DNA of 64,000 nucleotides. It comes from Hydractinia symbiolongicarpus (taxonomy: Eukaryota > Cnidaria > Hydrozoa > Anthoathecata > Hydractiniidae). A model generated the notes under the pieces. That model saw only the letters and a program-made list of their open reading frames with translations, was not told the DNA's origin and made no database searches. Location: the NCBI RefSeq assembly GCF_029227915.1, contig NC_079885.1, forward strand, positions 19,355,001 to 19,419,000. Direction: 5' to 3'. This document shows, piece by piece, positions 45,274 to 56,949 of the stretch (the first letter of the stretch is position 1; each line of letters starts with the position of its first letter). The translations under genes and the position numbers were made by a program.

Positions 45274-45345
45274 TCCCGTGTGGTCTAGTGGTTAGGATCC
45301 GGCGCTCTCACCGCCGTGGCCGGGGTTCGATTCCCCGCACGGGAG
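45274..45345 (+). tRNA. tRNA-Glu(CTC), consensus
   Basis: Identical to 8802, with A box, B box and TTTT. First intact copy right of the retrotransposon. Confidence 0.95.
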
Positions 45346-45803
45346 AATGCGATTTTACAACATTTCCTATTGTAGAATCTGGCTATTAAAGCCTTAAAAT
45401 AATGTGGTTGTGTTAAGTCATTCATGGATTTGGTCCAACTAACAGAAAATGAACAATGCACAAACATAGCATTTCCACTAGCTTTTTCCATGTGTTTAAG
45501 AAACCAACACAAATTTTCAATTGCATAATAAAAGTTGAAGAAGCTTTAGAATATGCTTTGGGTCGAATTTTTTGAAGGTTTTCGAGAGACATTCTTCTTC
45601 CAATATTTTACTAACAGCCCGATATGTAACTTGGTGCTTTAATAACTTTGAGATCATCATATTGGCCAATGGCGGTGTTTCTGACTTTTAATTCGGCATT
45701 TAAGACATGTGAGAAACATTATCTCAAAAAACGTGCGCGGAAAGGACGTACGTACAACTGTTAAAATAGCATTTCAATCGCGACAATAATAGCATCATGC
45801 ATA

Positions 45804-45875
45804 TCCCGTGTGGTCTAGTGGTTAGGATCCGGCTCTCTCACCGCCATGGCCGGGGTTCGATTCCCCGTACGGCAC
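45804..45875 (+). pseudogene. tRNA-Glu(CTC) copy, weak anticodon stem
   Basis: C27·A43, U31·C39, G7·U66 and C2·C71, with C at position 73. Its unit also shows the intact version of the retrotransposon target site. Confidence 0.68.
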
Positions 45876-46328
45876 AATGCGATTTTACAACATTTCCTAT
45901 TGTCGAATCTGGCCATTGAAACTTTAAAATAATGTGGTTGTGTTAAGTCATTGATGGATTTGGTCCAACTAACCGAAAATGAACAATGCACAAACTTAGC
46001 ATTTCCACTAGCATTTTCCATGCGTTAAGGAGCAAGTACAAATTTTCAATTGCATAATATATGTTGAGGAAGACTTAGAAAATACTCTGCCTCGAAGTGT
46101 TTGAAAGTTGTCGAGAGTCATTCTTTTTCCAAAACTTTACTAACATCCCGATATGTAACTTGGTGCTTTAATAACTTTGAGATCAGCATATTGGCCAATG
46201 GCGGTGTTTCTGACTTTTACCTTGGCAATTAAGACATGTGAGAAACATTATCTGAAAAAACTTGCGCTGAAAGAACGTACGTATAACTGTTTAAATAGCA
46301 TTTCAATCGCTAAAATAACATCAGCATA

Positions 46329-46399
46329 TCCTGTGTGGTCTAGTGGTTAGGATCCGGCGCTCTCACCGCCGTGGCGGGGTTCGATTCCCCGCACTGGAG
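46329..46399 (+). tRNA. tRNA-Glu(CTC), class B, short variable loop
   Basis: It is 71 nt long with U4·U69 and one base missing between the anticodon and T arms. The T arm is perfect. The trailer GAGGTTTCAC lacks TTTT. Confidence 0.62.
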
Positions 46400-46853
46400 A
46401 ATGAGGTTTCACATCATTTCCTATTGTCGAATCTGGCTATTGAAACTTTAAAATAATGTGGTTGTGTTAAGTCATTGATGGATTTGGTCCATCTAAAAGA
46501 AAATGAACAATGCACAAACTCAGCATTTCCACTAGCTTTTTCCATGTGTTTAAGATTTAAGTACAAATTTTCAATTGCATAATAAAGGTTGAGGAAGACT
46601 TAGAAAATACTTTGCCTCGAAGTGTATGAAACTTTTCGAGAGACATTCTTTCTCCAAAACTTTACTAACATCCCGATATGTAACTTGGTGCTTTAATAAC
46701 TTTGAGATCAGCGTATTGGATAATGGCGGTGTTTCTGACTTTCAACTCGGCATTTAAGACATGTGAGAAACATTATCTGAAAAAACTTGCGCTGAAAGAC
46801 CGTACGTATAACTGTTTAAATAGCATATCAATCGCAAAAATAACATCAACATA

Positions 46854-46925
46854 TCCCGTGTGGTCTAGTGGTTAGGATCCGGCGCTCTCACCGCCGTGGC
46901 CGGGGTTCGATTCCCCGCACGGGAG
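46854..46925 (+). tRNA. tRNA-Glu(CTC), consensus body on another leader
   Basis: The gene is identical to 8802, but its 5' flank ('catatcaatcgcaaaaataa') is the one normally found before shortened T-arm copies. TTTT is present. This indicates a recombination or conversion junction at or near the gene's 5' end. Confidence 0.94.
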
Positions 46926-47379
46926 AATGCGATTTTACAACATTTCCTATTGTAGAATCTGGCCATTAAAGCCTTAAAATAATGTGGTTGTGTTAAGTCA
47001 TTGATGGATTTGGTCCATCTAACAGAAAATGAATAATGCAGTACCTCAGCGTTTCCACTAACTTTTTCCGTGTGTTTAAGAAACAAGTACAAATTTTCAT
47101 TTGCATAATAAAGGTTGAGGAAGATTTAGAAAATTATTTGCGTCGAAGTGTTTGAAGGATTTCGTGAGACATTCCTTCACCAATATTTTACTAACGGCCC
47201 GATAGGTAACTTGGTGCTTTAATAACATTGAGATCATCATATTGGCCAATGGTGGTGTTTCTGACTTTCAACTCGGCATTTAAGACATGTGAGAAACATT
47301 ATCTGAAAAAACTTGCGCTGAAAGACCGTACGTATAACTGTTTAAATAGCATATCAATCGCGAAAATAACATCAACATA

Positions 47380-47450
47380 TCCCGTGTGGTCTAGTGGTTA
47401 GGATCCGGCGCTCTCAACGCCGTGGCCGAGCTCGATTCCCCGCACTTGAA
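47380..47450 (+). pseudogene. tRNA-Glu(CTC) copy, 1-nt T-arm deletion
   Basis: It is 71 nt long. Loop CTCTCAA, T arm CGAGCTCGATT with T54C, acceptor strand CACTTGA, and A73. TTTT follows. Confidence 0.7.
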
Positions 47451-47907
47451 AATACGATTTTACAACATTTAATATTGTTGAATCTTGCGATTGCCACTTT
47501 AAAGTAATGTGGTAGTGTTAAGTCATTGATGGATTTGGTCCATCTAACAGAAAATGAATAATGCAGAACATCAGCGTTTCCACTAACTTTTCCGTATAAT
47601 TAAGAAACAAGTACAAATTTTCAATTGCATAATAAAGGTTGAGGAAGATTTAGAAAATACTTTGTGTCGAAGTGTTTGAAGGTTTTCAAAAGACATTCTT
47701 TCTCCAATATTTTTCTATTAGCCCGATATGTAACTTGATGCTTTAATAACTTTGAGATCATCATATTGGCCAATGACGGTGTTTCTGCCATTTAATTCGG
47801 CATTTAAGACATGTGAGAAACATTATCTCAAAAAACTTGCGCTGAAAGAACATACGTACAACTGCTAAAATAGCATCTCAATCGCGAAGTAAATATCATT
47901 ATGCATA

Positions 47908-47979
47908 TCCCGTGTGGTCTGGTGGTTAGGATCCGGTGCTCCCACCGCCGTGGCCGGGGTTCGATTCCCCGCACGGGAG
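47908..47979 (+). tRNA. tRNA-like copy with Gly anticodon CCC
   Basis: Loop CTCCCAC reads as anticodon CCC (Gly, GGG) through T35C. A14G and the wobble U30·G40 are the only other changes. Acceptor and T arm are perfect and TTTT is present. Confidence 0.7.
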
Positions 47980-48433
47980 AATGCGATTTTACAACATTTC
48001 CTATTGTCGAATCCTGCCTTTGCCACTTTAAAATAATGTGGTGGTGTTAAGTCATTGATGGAGTTGGTCCAACTAACAGAAAATAAACAATGCACAAACT
48101 CAGTAATTCGACTAGCTTTTTCCATGTGTTTAAGAAACAAGTACAAATTTTCAATTGCATAATAAATGTTGAGGAAGATTTAGAAAATCCTTTGCCTCGA
48201 AGTCTTTGAAAGTTTTCGAGAGACATTCTTTCTCCAAAACTTTACTAACATCCCGATATGTAACTTGGTGCTTTAATAACTTTGAGATCAGCATATTGGA
48301 TAATGGCGGTGTTTCTGACTTTCAACTCGGCATTTAAGACATGTGAGAAACATTATCTGAAAAAACTTGCGCTGAAAGACCGTACGTATAACTGTTTAAA
48401 TAGCATATCAATCGCGAAAATAACATCAACATA

Positions 48434-48504
48434 TCCCGTGTGGTCTAGTGGTTATGATCCGGCGCTCTCAACGCCGTGGCCGGGTTCGATTCCCCGCACC
48501 GGAG
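48434..48504 (+). pseudogene. tRNA-Glu(CTC) copy, 1-nt T-arm deletion
   Basis: It is 71 nt long. G22T, loop CTCTCAA, T stem short by one G, and C4·C69. TTTT follows. Confidence 0.7.
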
Positions 48505-48962
48505 AATACGATTTTACAACATTTCCTATTCTCGAATCTTGCCATTGCAACTTTACAATAATGTGGTTGTGTTAAGTCATTGATGGGTTTGGTCCATCTA
48601 ACAGAAAATGAATAATGCAGTACCTCAGCGTTTCCACTATCTTTTTCCGTATGTTTAAGAAACAAGTACAAATTTTCAGTTGCATAATAAAGGTTGAGGA
48701 AAATTTAGAAAATTCTTTGCGTCGAAGTCTTTGAAGGTTTTCGAGAGACATTCTTCCTCCACTATTTTACTAACAGCCCGATAGGTAACTTGGTGCTTTA
48801 ATAACTTTGAGATCATCATATTGGCCAATGGCGGTATTTCTGACTTTTAACTCGGCATTTAAGACATGTGAGAAACATTATCTCAAAAAACTTGCGCTGA
48901 AAGAACGTACGTATAACTGTTTAAATAGAATTTCCATCTCGAAAATAATATCATTATGCATA

Positions 48963-49033
48963 TCCCGTGTGGTCTGGTGGTTAGGATCCGGCGCTCTCAA
49001 CGCCGTGGCCGAGTTCGATTCCCCGCACCGGAG
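48963..49033 (+). pseudogene. tRNA-Glu(CTC) copy, hybrid of two classes
   Basis: The 5' half is of the A14G class. The 3' half has loop CTCTCAA, a one-base-short T stem with GAG, and C4·C69. The length is 71 nt and TTTT follows. Confidence 0.7.
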
Positions 49034-49491
49034 AATGCGATTTTACAACGTTTCCTATTGTTGAATCTTGCGATTGTCACTTTAAAGTAATGTGGTAGTG
49101 TTAAGTCATTGATGGATTTGGTCCATCTAACAGAAAATGAATAATGCAGAACCTCAGCGTTTCCACTAACTTTTTCCGTATAATTAAGAAACAAGTACAA
49201 ATTTTCAATTGCATAATAAAGGTTGAGGAAGATTTAGAAAATACTTTGTGTCGAAGTGCTTGAAGGTTTTCAAGAGACACTCTTTCTCCAATATTTTTCT
49301 ATTAGCCCGATATGTAACTTGATGCTTTAATAACTTTGAGATCATCATATTGGCCAATGACGGTGTTTCTGCCATTTAATTCGGCATTTAAGACATGTGA
49401 GAAACATTATCTCAAAAAACTTGCGCTGAAAAAACGTACGTACAACTGCTAAAATAGCATTTTAATGGCGAAAATAATAGCATCATGCATA

Positions 49492-49563
49492 TCCCGTGTG
49501 GTCTAGTGGTTAGGATCCGGTGCTCTCACCGCCGTGGCCGGGGTTGGATTCCCCGCACGGGAA
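49492..49563 (+). tRNA. tRNA-Glu(CTC), C56G
   Basis: Wobble U30·G40, C56G in the B box, and A73. All stems pair. The trailer GGGATTTTAC keeps TTTT. Confidence 0.68.
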
Positions 49564-50020
49564 AATGGGATTTTACAACATTTCCTATTGTCGAATCTGG
49601 CCATTGAGGCTTTAAAATAATGTGGTTGTGTTAAGTCATTGATGGAGTTGGTCCAACTAACAGAAAATAAACAATGCACAAACTCAGTAATTCGACTAGC
49701 TTTTTCCATGTGTTTAAGAAACCAATACAAATTTTCAATTGCCTAATAAAAGTTGAGTAAGCTTTAGAGAATGCTTTGGGTCGAATTATTTGAAGGTTTT
49801 CGAGAGACATTCTTTCTCCAATATTTTACTAACAGCCCGATATGTAACTTGGTGCTTTAGTAACTTTGAGATCATCATATTGGCCAGTGGCGGTAATCTG
49901 ACTTTTAAACCGGCATTTAAGACATGTGAGAAACATTATCTCAAAAAACTTGCGCTGAAAGGACGTACGTAAAACTGTTAAAATAGCATTTCAATGGCGA
50001 AAATAATAGCATCATGCATA

Positions 50021-50092
50021 TCATGTGTGGTCTAGTGGTTAGGGTCCGGTGCTCTCACCGCCGTGGCCGGGGTTCGATTCCCCGCACGGGAG
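50021..50092 (+). tRNA. tRNA-Glu(CTC), acceptor variant
   Basis: The 5' acceptor strand is TCATGTG: A3·G70 mismatch and U4·G69 wobble. U11·G24 and U30·G40 are wobbles. The T arm is perfect and TTTT is present. Confidence 0.66.
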
Positions 50093-50550
50093 AATGCGAT
50101 TTTACAACATTTCCTATTGTCGAATCTGGCCATTAAAGCTTTAAAATAATGTGGTTGTGTTAAGTCATTGATGGATTTGGTCCAACTAACAGAAAATGCA
50201 CAATGCAGAAAGTCAGCGCGTACACTAACTTTTTCCGCATGATTAAAAAACAGGTACAATTATTCAATTGCATAATAAAAGTTGAGGAAGCTCTAGAAAA
50301 TTCTTTGGGTCGAATTATTTGAAGGTTTTTGAGAGACATTCTTTCTCCAATATTTTACTAACAGCCCGATATGTAACTTGGTGCTTTAATAACTTTGAGA
50401 TCAGCATATTGGATAATGGCGGTGTTTCTGACTTTCAACTCGGCATTTAAGACATGTGAGAAACATTATCTCAAAAAACTTGTGCTGAAAGGACGTACGT
50501 ACAACTGTTAAAATAGCATTTTAATGGCAAAAATAATAGCATCATGCATA

Positions 50551-50622
50551 TCCCGTGTGGTCTAGTGGTTAGGATCCGGTGCTCTCACCGCCGTGGCCGG
50601 GGTTCGATTCCCCGCACGGGAA
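50551..50622 (+). tRNA. tRNA-Glu(CTC), near-consensus without terminator
   Basis: Only U30·G40 and A73 differ from consensus. The trailer GGGATTTAAC has just TTT, so 3' ends may be read through. Confidence 0.82.
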
Positions 50623-51080
50623 AATGGGATTTAACAACATTTCCTATTGTCGCATCCTACCTTTGCCACTTTAAAATAATGTGGTTGTGTTAAGTCATTG
50701 ATGGATTTGGTCCAACTAACAGAAAATGAACAGTGCACAAACTCAGCAATTCCACTAGCTTTTTCCATGTGCTTAAGAAACAAGTACAAATTTTCAATTG
50801 CATAATAAAGGTTGAGGAAGACTTAGAAAACACTTTGCCTCGAAGTGTTTGAAAGTTTTCGAGAGACAATATTTCTCCAAAACTTTACTAACATCCCGAT
50901 ATGTAACTTGGTGCTTTAATAATTTTGAGATCATCATATTGGCCAATGGCGGTGTTTCGGACTTTTAACTCGGCATTTAAGACATGTAAGAAACATTATC
51001 TCAAAAAACTTGCGCTGAAAGGACGTACGTACAACTGTTAAAATAGCATTTCAATGGCGAAAATAATAGCATCATGCATA

Positions 51081-51152
51081 TCCCGTGTGTTCTAGTGGTT
51101 AGGATCCGGCGCTCTCACCGCCGTGGCCGGGGTTCGATTCCCCCCACGGGAG
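51081..51152 (+). tRNA. tRNA-Glu(CTC), G10T
   Basis: G10T (U10·U25) changes the A box and C49·C65 opens the base of the T stem. The rest matches the consensus and TTTT is present. Confidence 0.68.
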
Positions 51153-51609
51153 AATGCGATTTTACAACATTTCCTATTGTAGAATCTGGCCATTAAAGCC
51201 TTAAAATAATGTGGTTGTGTTAAGTCATTGATGGATTTGGTCCAACTAACAGAAAATGAACAATGCACAAACTCAGCATTTCCACTAGCTTTTTCCATGT
51301 GTTTAAGAAACCAATACAAATTTTCAATTGCATAATAAAAGTTGAGGAAGCTTTAGAGAATGCTTTGGGTCGAATTATTTGAAGGTTTTCGAGAGACATT
51401 CTTTCTCCAATATTTTACTAACAGCCCGATAAGTAACTTGGTGCTTTAGTAACTTTGAGATCATCATATTGGCCAGTGGCGGTAATCTGACTTTTAAACC
51501 GGCATTTAAGACATGTGAGAAACATTATCTCAAAAAACTTGCGCTGAAAGAACGCACGTATAACTGTTTAAATAGCATTTCAATCTCGAAAATAATATCA
51601 GCATGCATA

Positions 51610-51681
51610 TCCCGTGTGGTCTGGTGGTTAGGATCCGGCGCTCTAACTGCCGTGGTCGGCGTTCGATTCCCTGCACGGGAG
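51610..51681 (+). tRNA. tRNA-like copy with amber anticodon CTA
   Basis: Loop CTCTAAC, so C36A gives anticodon CTA, complementary to UAG. A14G, G31·U39, C48T, G50·U64 and C52·C62 are also present. The acceptor is perfect and TTTT follows. If expressed and charged it would be a nonsense suppressor, but the A14 and T-stem lesions argue for a decayed copy. Confidence 0.6.
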
Positions 51682-52135
51682 AATGCGATTTTACAACATT
51701 TCCTATTGTCACATCCTGCCTTTGCCACTTTAAAATAATGTGGTTGTGTTAAGTCATTGATGGATTTGGTCCAACTAACAGAAAATGAACAGTGCACAAA
51801 CTCAAAAATTCCACTAGCTTTTTCCATGTGTTTAAGAAACAAGTAGAAATTTTCAATTGCATAATAAAGGTTGAGGAAGACTTAGAAAATACTTTGCCTC
51901 GAAGTGTTTGAAAGATTTCGAGAGACATTCTTTCTCCAAAACTTTACTAACATCCCGATATGTAACTTGGTGCTTTAATAACTTTGAGATCAGCATATTG
52001 GATAATGGCGGTGTTTCTGACTTTCAACTCGGCATTTAAGACAAGTGAGAAACATTATCTGAAAAAGCTTGCGCTGAAAGACCGTACGTATAACTGTTTA
52101 AATAGCATATCAATTGCGAAAATAACATCAACATA

Positions 52136-52206
52136 TCCCGTGTGGTCTAGTATTTAGGATCCGGCGCTCTCAACGCCGTGGCCGGGTTCGATTCCCCGCA
52201 CGGGAG
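52136..52206 (+). pseudogene. tRNA-Glu(CTC) copy, D loop GG lost
   Basis: The conserved G18G19 are A and T. Loop CTCTCAA, T stem short by one base, and TTAT where TTTT should be. 71 nt. Confidence 0.74.
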
Positions 52207-52659
52207 AATACGATTATACAACATTTCCTATTGTCGAATATGGCCATTGAAACTTTAAAATAATGTGGTTGTGTTACGTCATTGATGGGTTTGGTCCATC
52301 TAACAGAAAATGAATAATACAGAACCTCAGCGTTTCCACCAACTTTTTCGTATTTTTAAGAAACAAGTACAAATTTTTAATTGAATAATAAAGGTTGAGG
52401 AAGATTTAGAATATTCTTTGCGTCGAAGTGTTTAAAGTTTTTCGAGAGACATTCCTTCACCAATATGTTACTAACAGCCCGATATGTAACTTGGTGCTTT
52501 AATAACTTTGAGATCATCATAATGGCCAATGACGGTGTTTCTGCCATTTAATTCGGCATTTAAGACATGTGAGAAACATTATCTCAAAAAACTTGCGCTA
52601 AAAGAAGGTACGTGCAACTGTTAAAATAGCATTTCAATCGCTAAAATAACATTAGCATG

Positions 52660-52727
52660 AACCGTGTGGTCTAGTGGTTAGGATCCGGCGCACCGCCGTG
52701 GCTGGAGTTCGATTCCCCGCACTGGAG
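52660..52727 (+). pseudogene. tRNA-Glu copy with deleted anticodon
   Basis: It is 68 nt long. Four bases (CTCT) are gone, so CGGCG and CGCCG are joined by CAC and no anticodon loop can form. AACCGTG/CACTGGA acceptor and A52·C62. No TTTT. Confidence 0.82.
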
Positions 52728-53185
52728 AATACGGTTTCACAACATTTCCTATTGTCGAATCTGGCCATTGAAACTTTAAAATAATGTGGTTGTGTTAAGT
52801 CATTGATGGATTTGGTCCATCTAACAGAAAATGAAAAATGCAGAAAGTCAGCGCGTCCACTAAATTTTTCCGCATGATTAAAAAACAAGTACAAATATTC
52901 AATTGCATAATAAAGGTTGAGGAAGACTTACAAAATACTTTGCCTCGAAGTGTTTGAAAGTTTTCGAGAGACATTCTTTCTCCAAAACTTTACTAACATC
53001 CCGATATGTAACTCGGTGCTTTAATAACTTTGAGATCATCATATTGGCCACTGACGGTGTTTCTGACTTTTAACTCGGCATTTAAGACATGTAAGAAACA
53101 TTATCTCAAAACACTTGCGCTGAAAGGACGTACGTACAACTGTTTAAATAGCATTTCAATCTCGAAAATAATATCAGCATGCATA

Positions 53186-53257
53186 CCCCGTGTGGTCTGG
53201 TGGTTAGGATTCGGCGCTCTCACCGCCGTGGCCGGGGTTCGATTCCCTGCACGGGCG
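53186..53257 (+). tRNA. tRNA-Glu(CTC), A14G class
   Basis: T1C facing C72, A14G, C26T and wobble G50·U64. TTTT is present. Confidence 0.64.
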
Positions 53258-53715
53258 AATGCGATTTTACAACATTTCCTATTGTCACATCCTGCCTTTG
53301 CCACTTTAAAATAATGTGGTTGTGTTAAGTCATTGATGGATTTGGTCCAACTAACAGAAAATGAACAGTGCACAAACTCAGCAATTCCCCTAGCATTTTC
53401 CATGTGTTTAAGAAACAAGTACAAATTTTCAATTGCATAATAAAGGTTCAGGAAGACTTAGAAAATACTTTGCCTCAAAGTGTTTGAAAGTTTTCGAGAG
53501 ACATTCTTTCTCCAAAACTTTACTAACATCCCGATATGTAACTTGGTGCTTTAATAACTTTGAGATCATCATATTGGCCAATGGCAGTGTTTCTGACTTT
53601 TAACTCGGCATTTAAGACATGTAACAAACATTATCTCAAAAAACTTGCGCTGAAAGGACGTACGTACAACTGTTACAATAGCATTTCAATGGCGAAAATA
53701 ATAGCATCATGCATA

Positions 53716-53787
53716 TCCCGTGTGGTCTAGTGGTTAGAATCCGGCGCTCTCACCGCCCTGGCCGGGGTTCGATTCCCCGCACGGAAA
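53716..53787 (+). pseudogene. tRNA-Glu(CTC) copy, three stem mismatches
   Basis: C12·A23, C27·C43 and C2·A71, with A73. One base is missing at the gene 3' edge. TTTT follows. Confidence 0.68.
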
Positions 53788-54243
53788 ATGCGATTTTACA
53801 ACATTTCTTATTGTCGAATCTGGCCATTGAAGCTTTAAAATAATGTGGTTGTGTTAAGTCATTGATGGATTTGGTCCAACTAACAGAAAATGAACAATGC
53901 AGAAAGTCAGCGCGTACACTAACTTTTTCCGCATGATTAAAAAACAAGTACAAATATTCAATTCCATAATAAAAGTTGAGGAAACTTTAGAAAATTCTTT
54001 GGGTCGAATTATTTGAAGGTTTTCGAGAGACATTCTTTCTCCAATATTTTACTAACAGCCCGATATGTAACTTGGTGCTTTAATAACTTTGAGATCATCA
54101 TATTGGCCAATGGCGGTAATCTGACTTTTAACTCGGCATTTAAGACATGTGAGAAACATTATCTCAAAAAACTTGTGCTGAAGGAACGTACGTAAAACTG
54201 TTTAAATAGCACTTCAATCTCGAAAATAATATCAGCATGCATA

Positions 54244-54315
54244 TCCCGTGTGGTCTGGTGGTTAGGATCCGGCGCTCTCACCGCCGTGGCCGGGGTTCGA
54301 TTCCCTGCACGGGAG
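54244..54315 (+). tRNA. tRNA-Glu(CTC), A14G class
   Basis: A14G and wobble G50·U64 only. All stems pair and TTTT is present. It represents the A14G class well. Confidence 0.76.
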
Positions 54316-54773
54316 AATGCGATTTTACAACATTTCTTTTTGTCGCATCCTGCCTTTGCCACTTTAAAATAATGTGGTTGTGTTAAGTCATTGATGGATT
54401 TGGTCCAACTAACAGAAAATGAACAGTGCACAAACTCAGCAATTCCCCTAGATTTTTCCATGTGTTTAAGAAACAAGTACAAATTTTCAAATGCATAATA
54501 AAGGTTGAGGAAGACTTAGAAAATACTTTGCCTCGAAGTGTTTGAAAGTTTTCGAGAGACATTCTTTCTCCAAAACTTTACTAACATCCCGATATGTAAC
54601 TTGGTGCTTTAATAACTTTGAGATCATCATATTGGCCAATGGCAGTGTTTCTGACTTTTAACTCGGCATTTAAGACATGTAAGAAACATTATCTCAAAAA
54701 ACTTGCGCTGAAACGACGTACGTACAACTGTTAAAATAGCATTTTAATGGCGAAAATAATTGCATCATGCATA

Positions 54774-54845
54774 TCCCGTGCGGTCTAGTGGTTAGGATCC
54801 GGCGCTCTCACCGCCGTGGCCGGGGTTCGATTCCCTGCACGGGAG
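54774..54845 (+). tRNA. tRNA-Glu(CTC), T8C
   Basis: T8C and G50·U64. A14 is kept. All stems pair and TTTT is present. Confidence 0.76.
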
Positions 54846-55302
54846 AATGCGATTTTACAACATTTCCTATTGTCGAATCTGGCCATTGAAGCTTTAAAAA
54901 AATGTGGTTGTGTTAAGTCATTGATGGATTTGGTCCAACTAACAGAAAATGAACAATGCACAAACTCAGCAGTTCCACTAGCTTTTTCCATGTGTTTAAG
55001 AAACCAATACAAATTTTCAATTGCATATTAAAAGTTGAGGAAGCTTTAGAAAATGCTTTGGGTCGAATTATTTGAAGGTTTTCGAGAGACATTCTTTCTC
55101 CAAAACTTTACTAACATCCTGATATGTAACTTGGTGCTTTAATAACTTTGAGATCATCATATTGGATAATGGCAGTAATCTGACTTTTAAACCGGCATTT
55201 AAGACATGTGAGAAACATTATCTCAAAAAACTTGCGCTGAAAGAACGCACGTATAACTGTTTAAATAGCATTTCAATCTCGAAAATAATATCAGCATCCA
55301 TA

Positions 55303-55374
55303 TCCCGTGTGGTCTGGTGGTTAGGATCCGGCGCTATCACCGCCTTGGTCGGAGTTCGATTCCCTGCACGGGAG
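55303..55374 (+). tRNA. tRNA-like copy with anticodon ATC
   Basis: Loop CTATCAC gives ATC by C34A, formally reading Asp GAU. A14G, C27·U43, C48T, A52·C62 and G50·U64 accompany it. The acceptor is perfect and TTTT is present. Confidence 0.58.
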
Positions 55375-55827
55375 AATGCGATTTTACAACATTTCCTATT
55401 GTCACATCCTGCCTTTGCCACTTTAAAATAATGTGGTTGTGTTAAGTCATTGATGGATTTGGTCCAACTAACAGAAAATGAACAGTGCACAAACTCAGAA
55501 ATTACACTAGCTTTTTCCATGTGTTTAAGAAACAAGTACAAATTTTTAATTGAATAATAAAGGTTGAGGAAGATTTAGAATATTCTTTGCGTCGAAGTGT
55601 TTGAAGGTTTTCGAGAGACATTCCTTCACCAATATTTACTAACAGCCCGATATGCAACTTGGTGCTTTAATAACTTTGAGATCATCATATTGGCCAATGA
55701 CGGTGTTTCTGCCATTTAATTCGGCATTTAAGACATGTGAGAAACATTATCTCAAAAAACTTGCGCTAAAAGAAGGTACGTGCAACTGTTAAAATGGCAT
55801 TTCAATCGCTAAAATAACATTAGCATG

Positions 55828-55899
55828 AACCGTGTGGTCTAGTGGTTAGGATCCGGCGCTCTCACCGCCGTGGCTGGAGTTCGATTCCCCGCACGGGAA
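55828..55899 (+). pseudogene. tRNA-Glu(CTC) hybrid copy, class B 5' and consensus-type 3'
   Basis: The 5' part carries class B marks (AACCGTG, TGGAG T stem). The 3' part reads CACGGGA with TTTT. The two halves do not pair at positions 1 and 2. A73 is present. Confidence 0.7.
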
Positions 55900-56352
55900 A
55901 ATGCGATTTTACAACATTTCCTATTGTCGAATCTGGCCATTGAAGCTTTAAAATAATGTGGTTGTGTTAAGTCATTGATGGATTTGGTCCAACTAACAGA
56001 AAATGAACAATGCAGAAAGTCAGCGCGTACACTAACTTTTTCCGCATGATTAAAAAACAAGTACAAATATTCAATTGCATAATAAAAGTTGAGGAAGCTT
56101 TAGAAAATTCTTTGGGTCGAATTATTTGAAGGTTTTCGAGAGACATTCTTTCTCCAATAATTTACTAACAGCCCGATATGTAACTTGGTGCTTTAATAAC
56201 TTTGAGATCATCATATTGGCCAATGGCGGTAATCTGACTTTTAACTCGGCATTTAAGACATGTGAGAAACATTATCTCAAAAAACTTGCGCTAAAAGAAG
56301 GTACGTGCAACTGTTAAAATAGCATTTCAATCGCTAAAATAACATTAGCATG

Positions 56353-56424
56353 AACCGTGTGGTCTAGTGGTTAGGATCCGGCGCTCTCACCGCCGTGGCT
56401 GGAGTTCGATTCCCCGCACTGGAG
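56353..56424 (+). pseudogene. tRNA-Glu(CTC) class B copy, broken acceptor
   Basis: AACCGTG/CACTGGA, U49·G65 and A52·C62. No TTTT. Confidence 0.7.
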
Positions 56425-56878
56425 AATACGGTTTCACAACATTTCCTATTGTCGAATCTGGCCATTGAAACTTTAAAATAATGTGGTTGTGTTAAGTCAT
56501 TGATGGATTTGGTCCATCTAACAGAAAATGAACAATGCAGAAAGTCAGCGCGTCCACTAACTTTTTCCGCATGATTAAAAAACAAGTACAAATATTCAAT
56601 TGCATAATAAAGGTTGAGGAAGACTTAGAAAATACTTTGCCTCGAAGTGTTTGAAAATTTTCGAGAGACATTCTTTCTCCAAAACTTTACTAACATCCCG
56701 ATATGTAACTTGGTGCTTTAATAATTTTGAGATCAGCATATTGGATAATGGCGGTGTTTCTGACTTTCAACTCGGCATTTACGACATGTGAGAAACATTA
56801 TCTGAAAAAGCTTGCGCTGAAAGACCGTACGTATAACTGTTTAAATAGCATATCAATCGCGAAAATAACATCAACATA

Positions 56879-56949
56879 TCCCGTGTGGTCTAGTGGTTAG
56901 GATCCGGCGCTCTCAACGCCGTGGCCGGGTTCGATTCCCCGCACGGGAT
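56879..56949 (+). pseudogene. tRNA-Glu(CTC) copy, 1-nt T-arm deletion
   Basis: It is 71 nt long with loop CTCTCAA, a short T stem and T73. The trailer is GATTATAC, without TTTT. The acceptor pairs. Confidence 0.7.
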
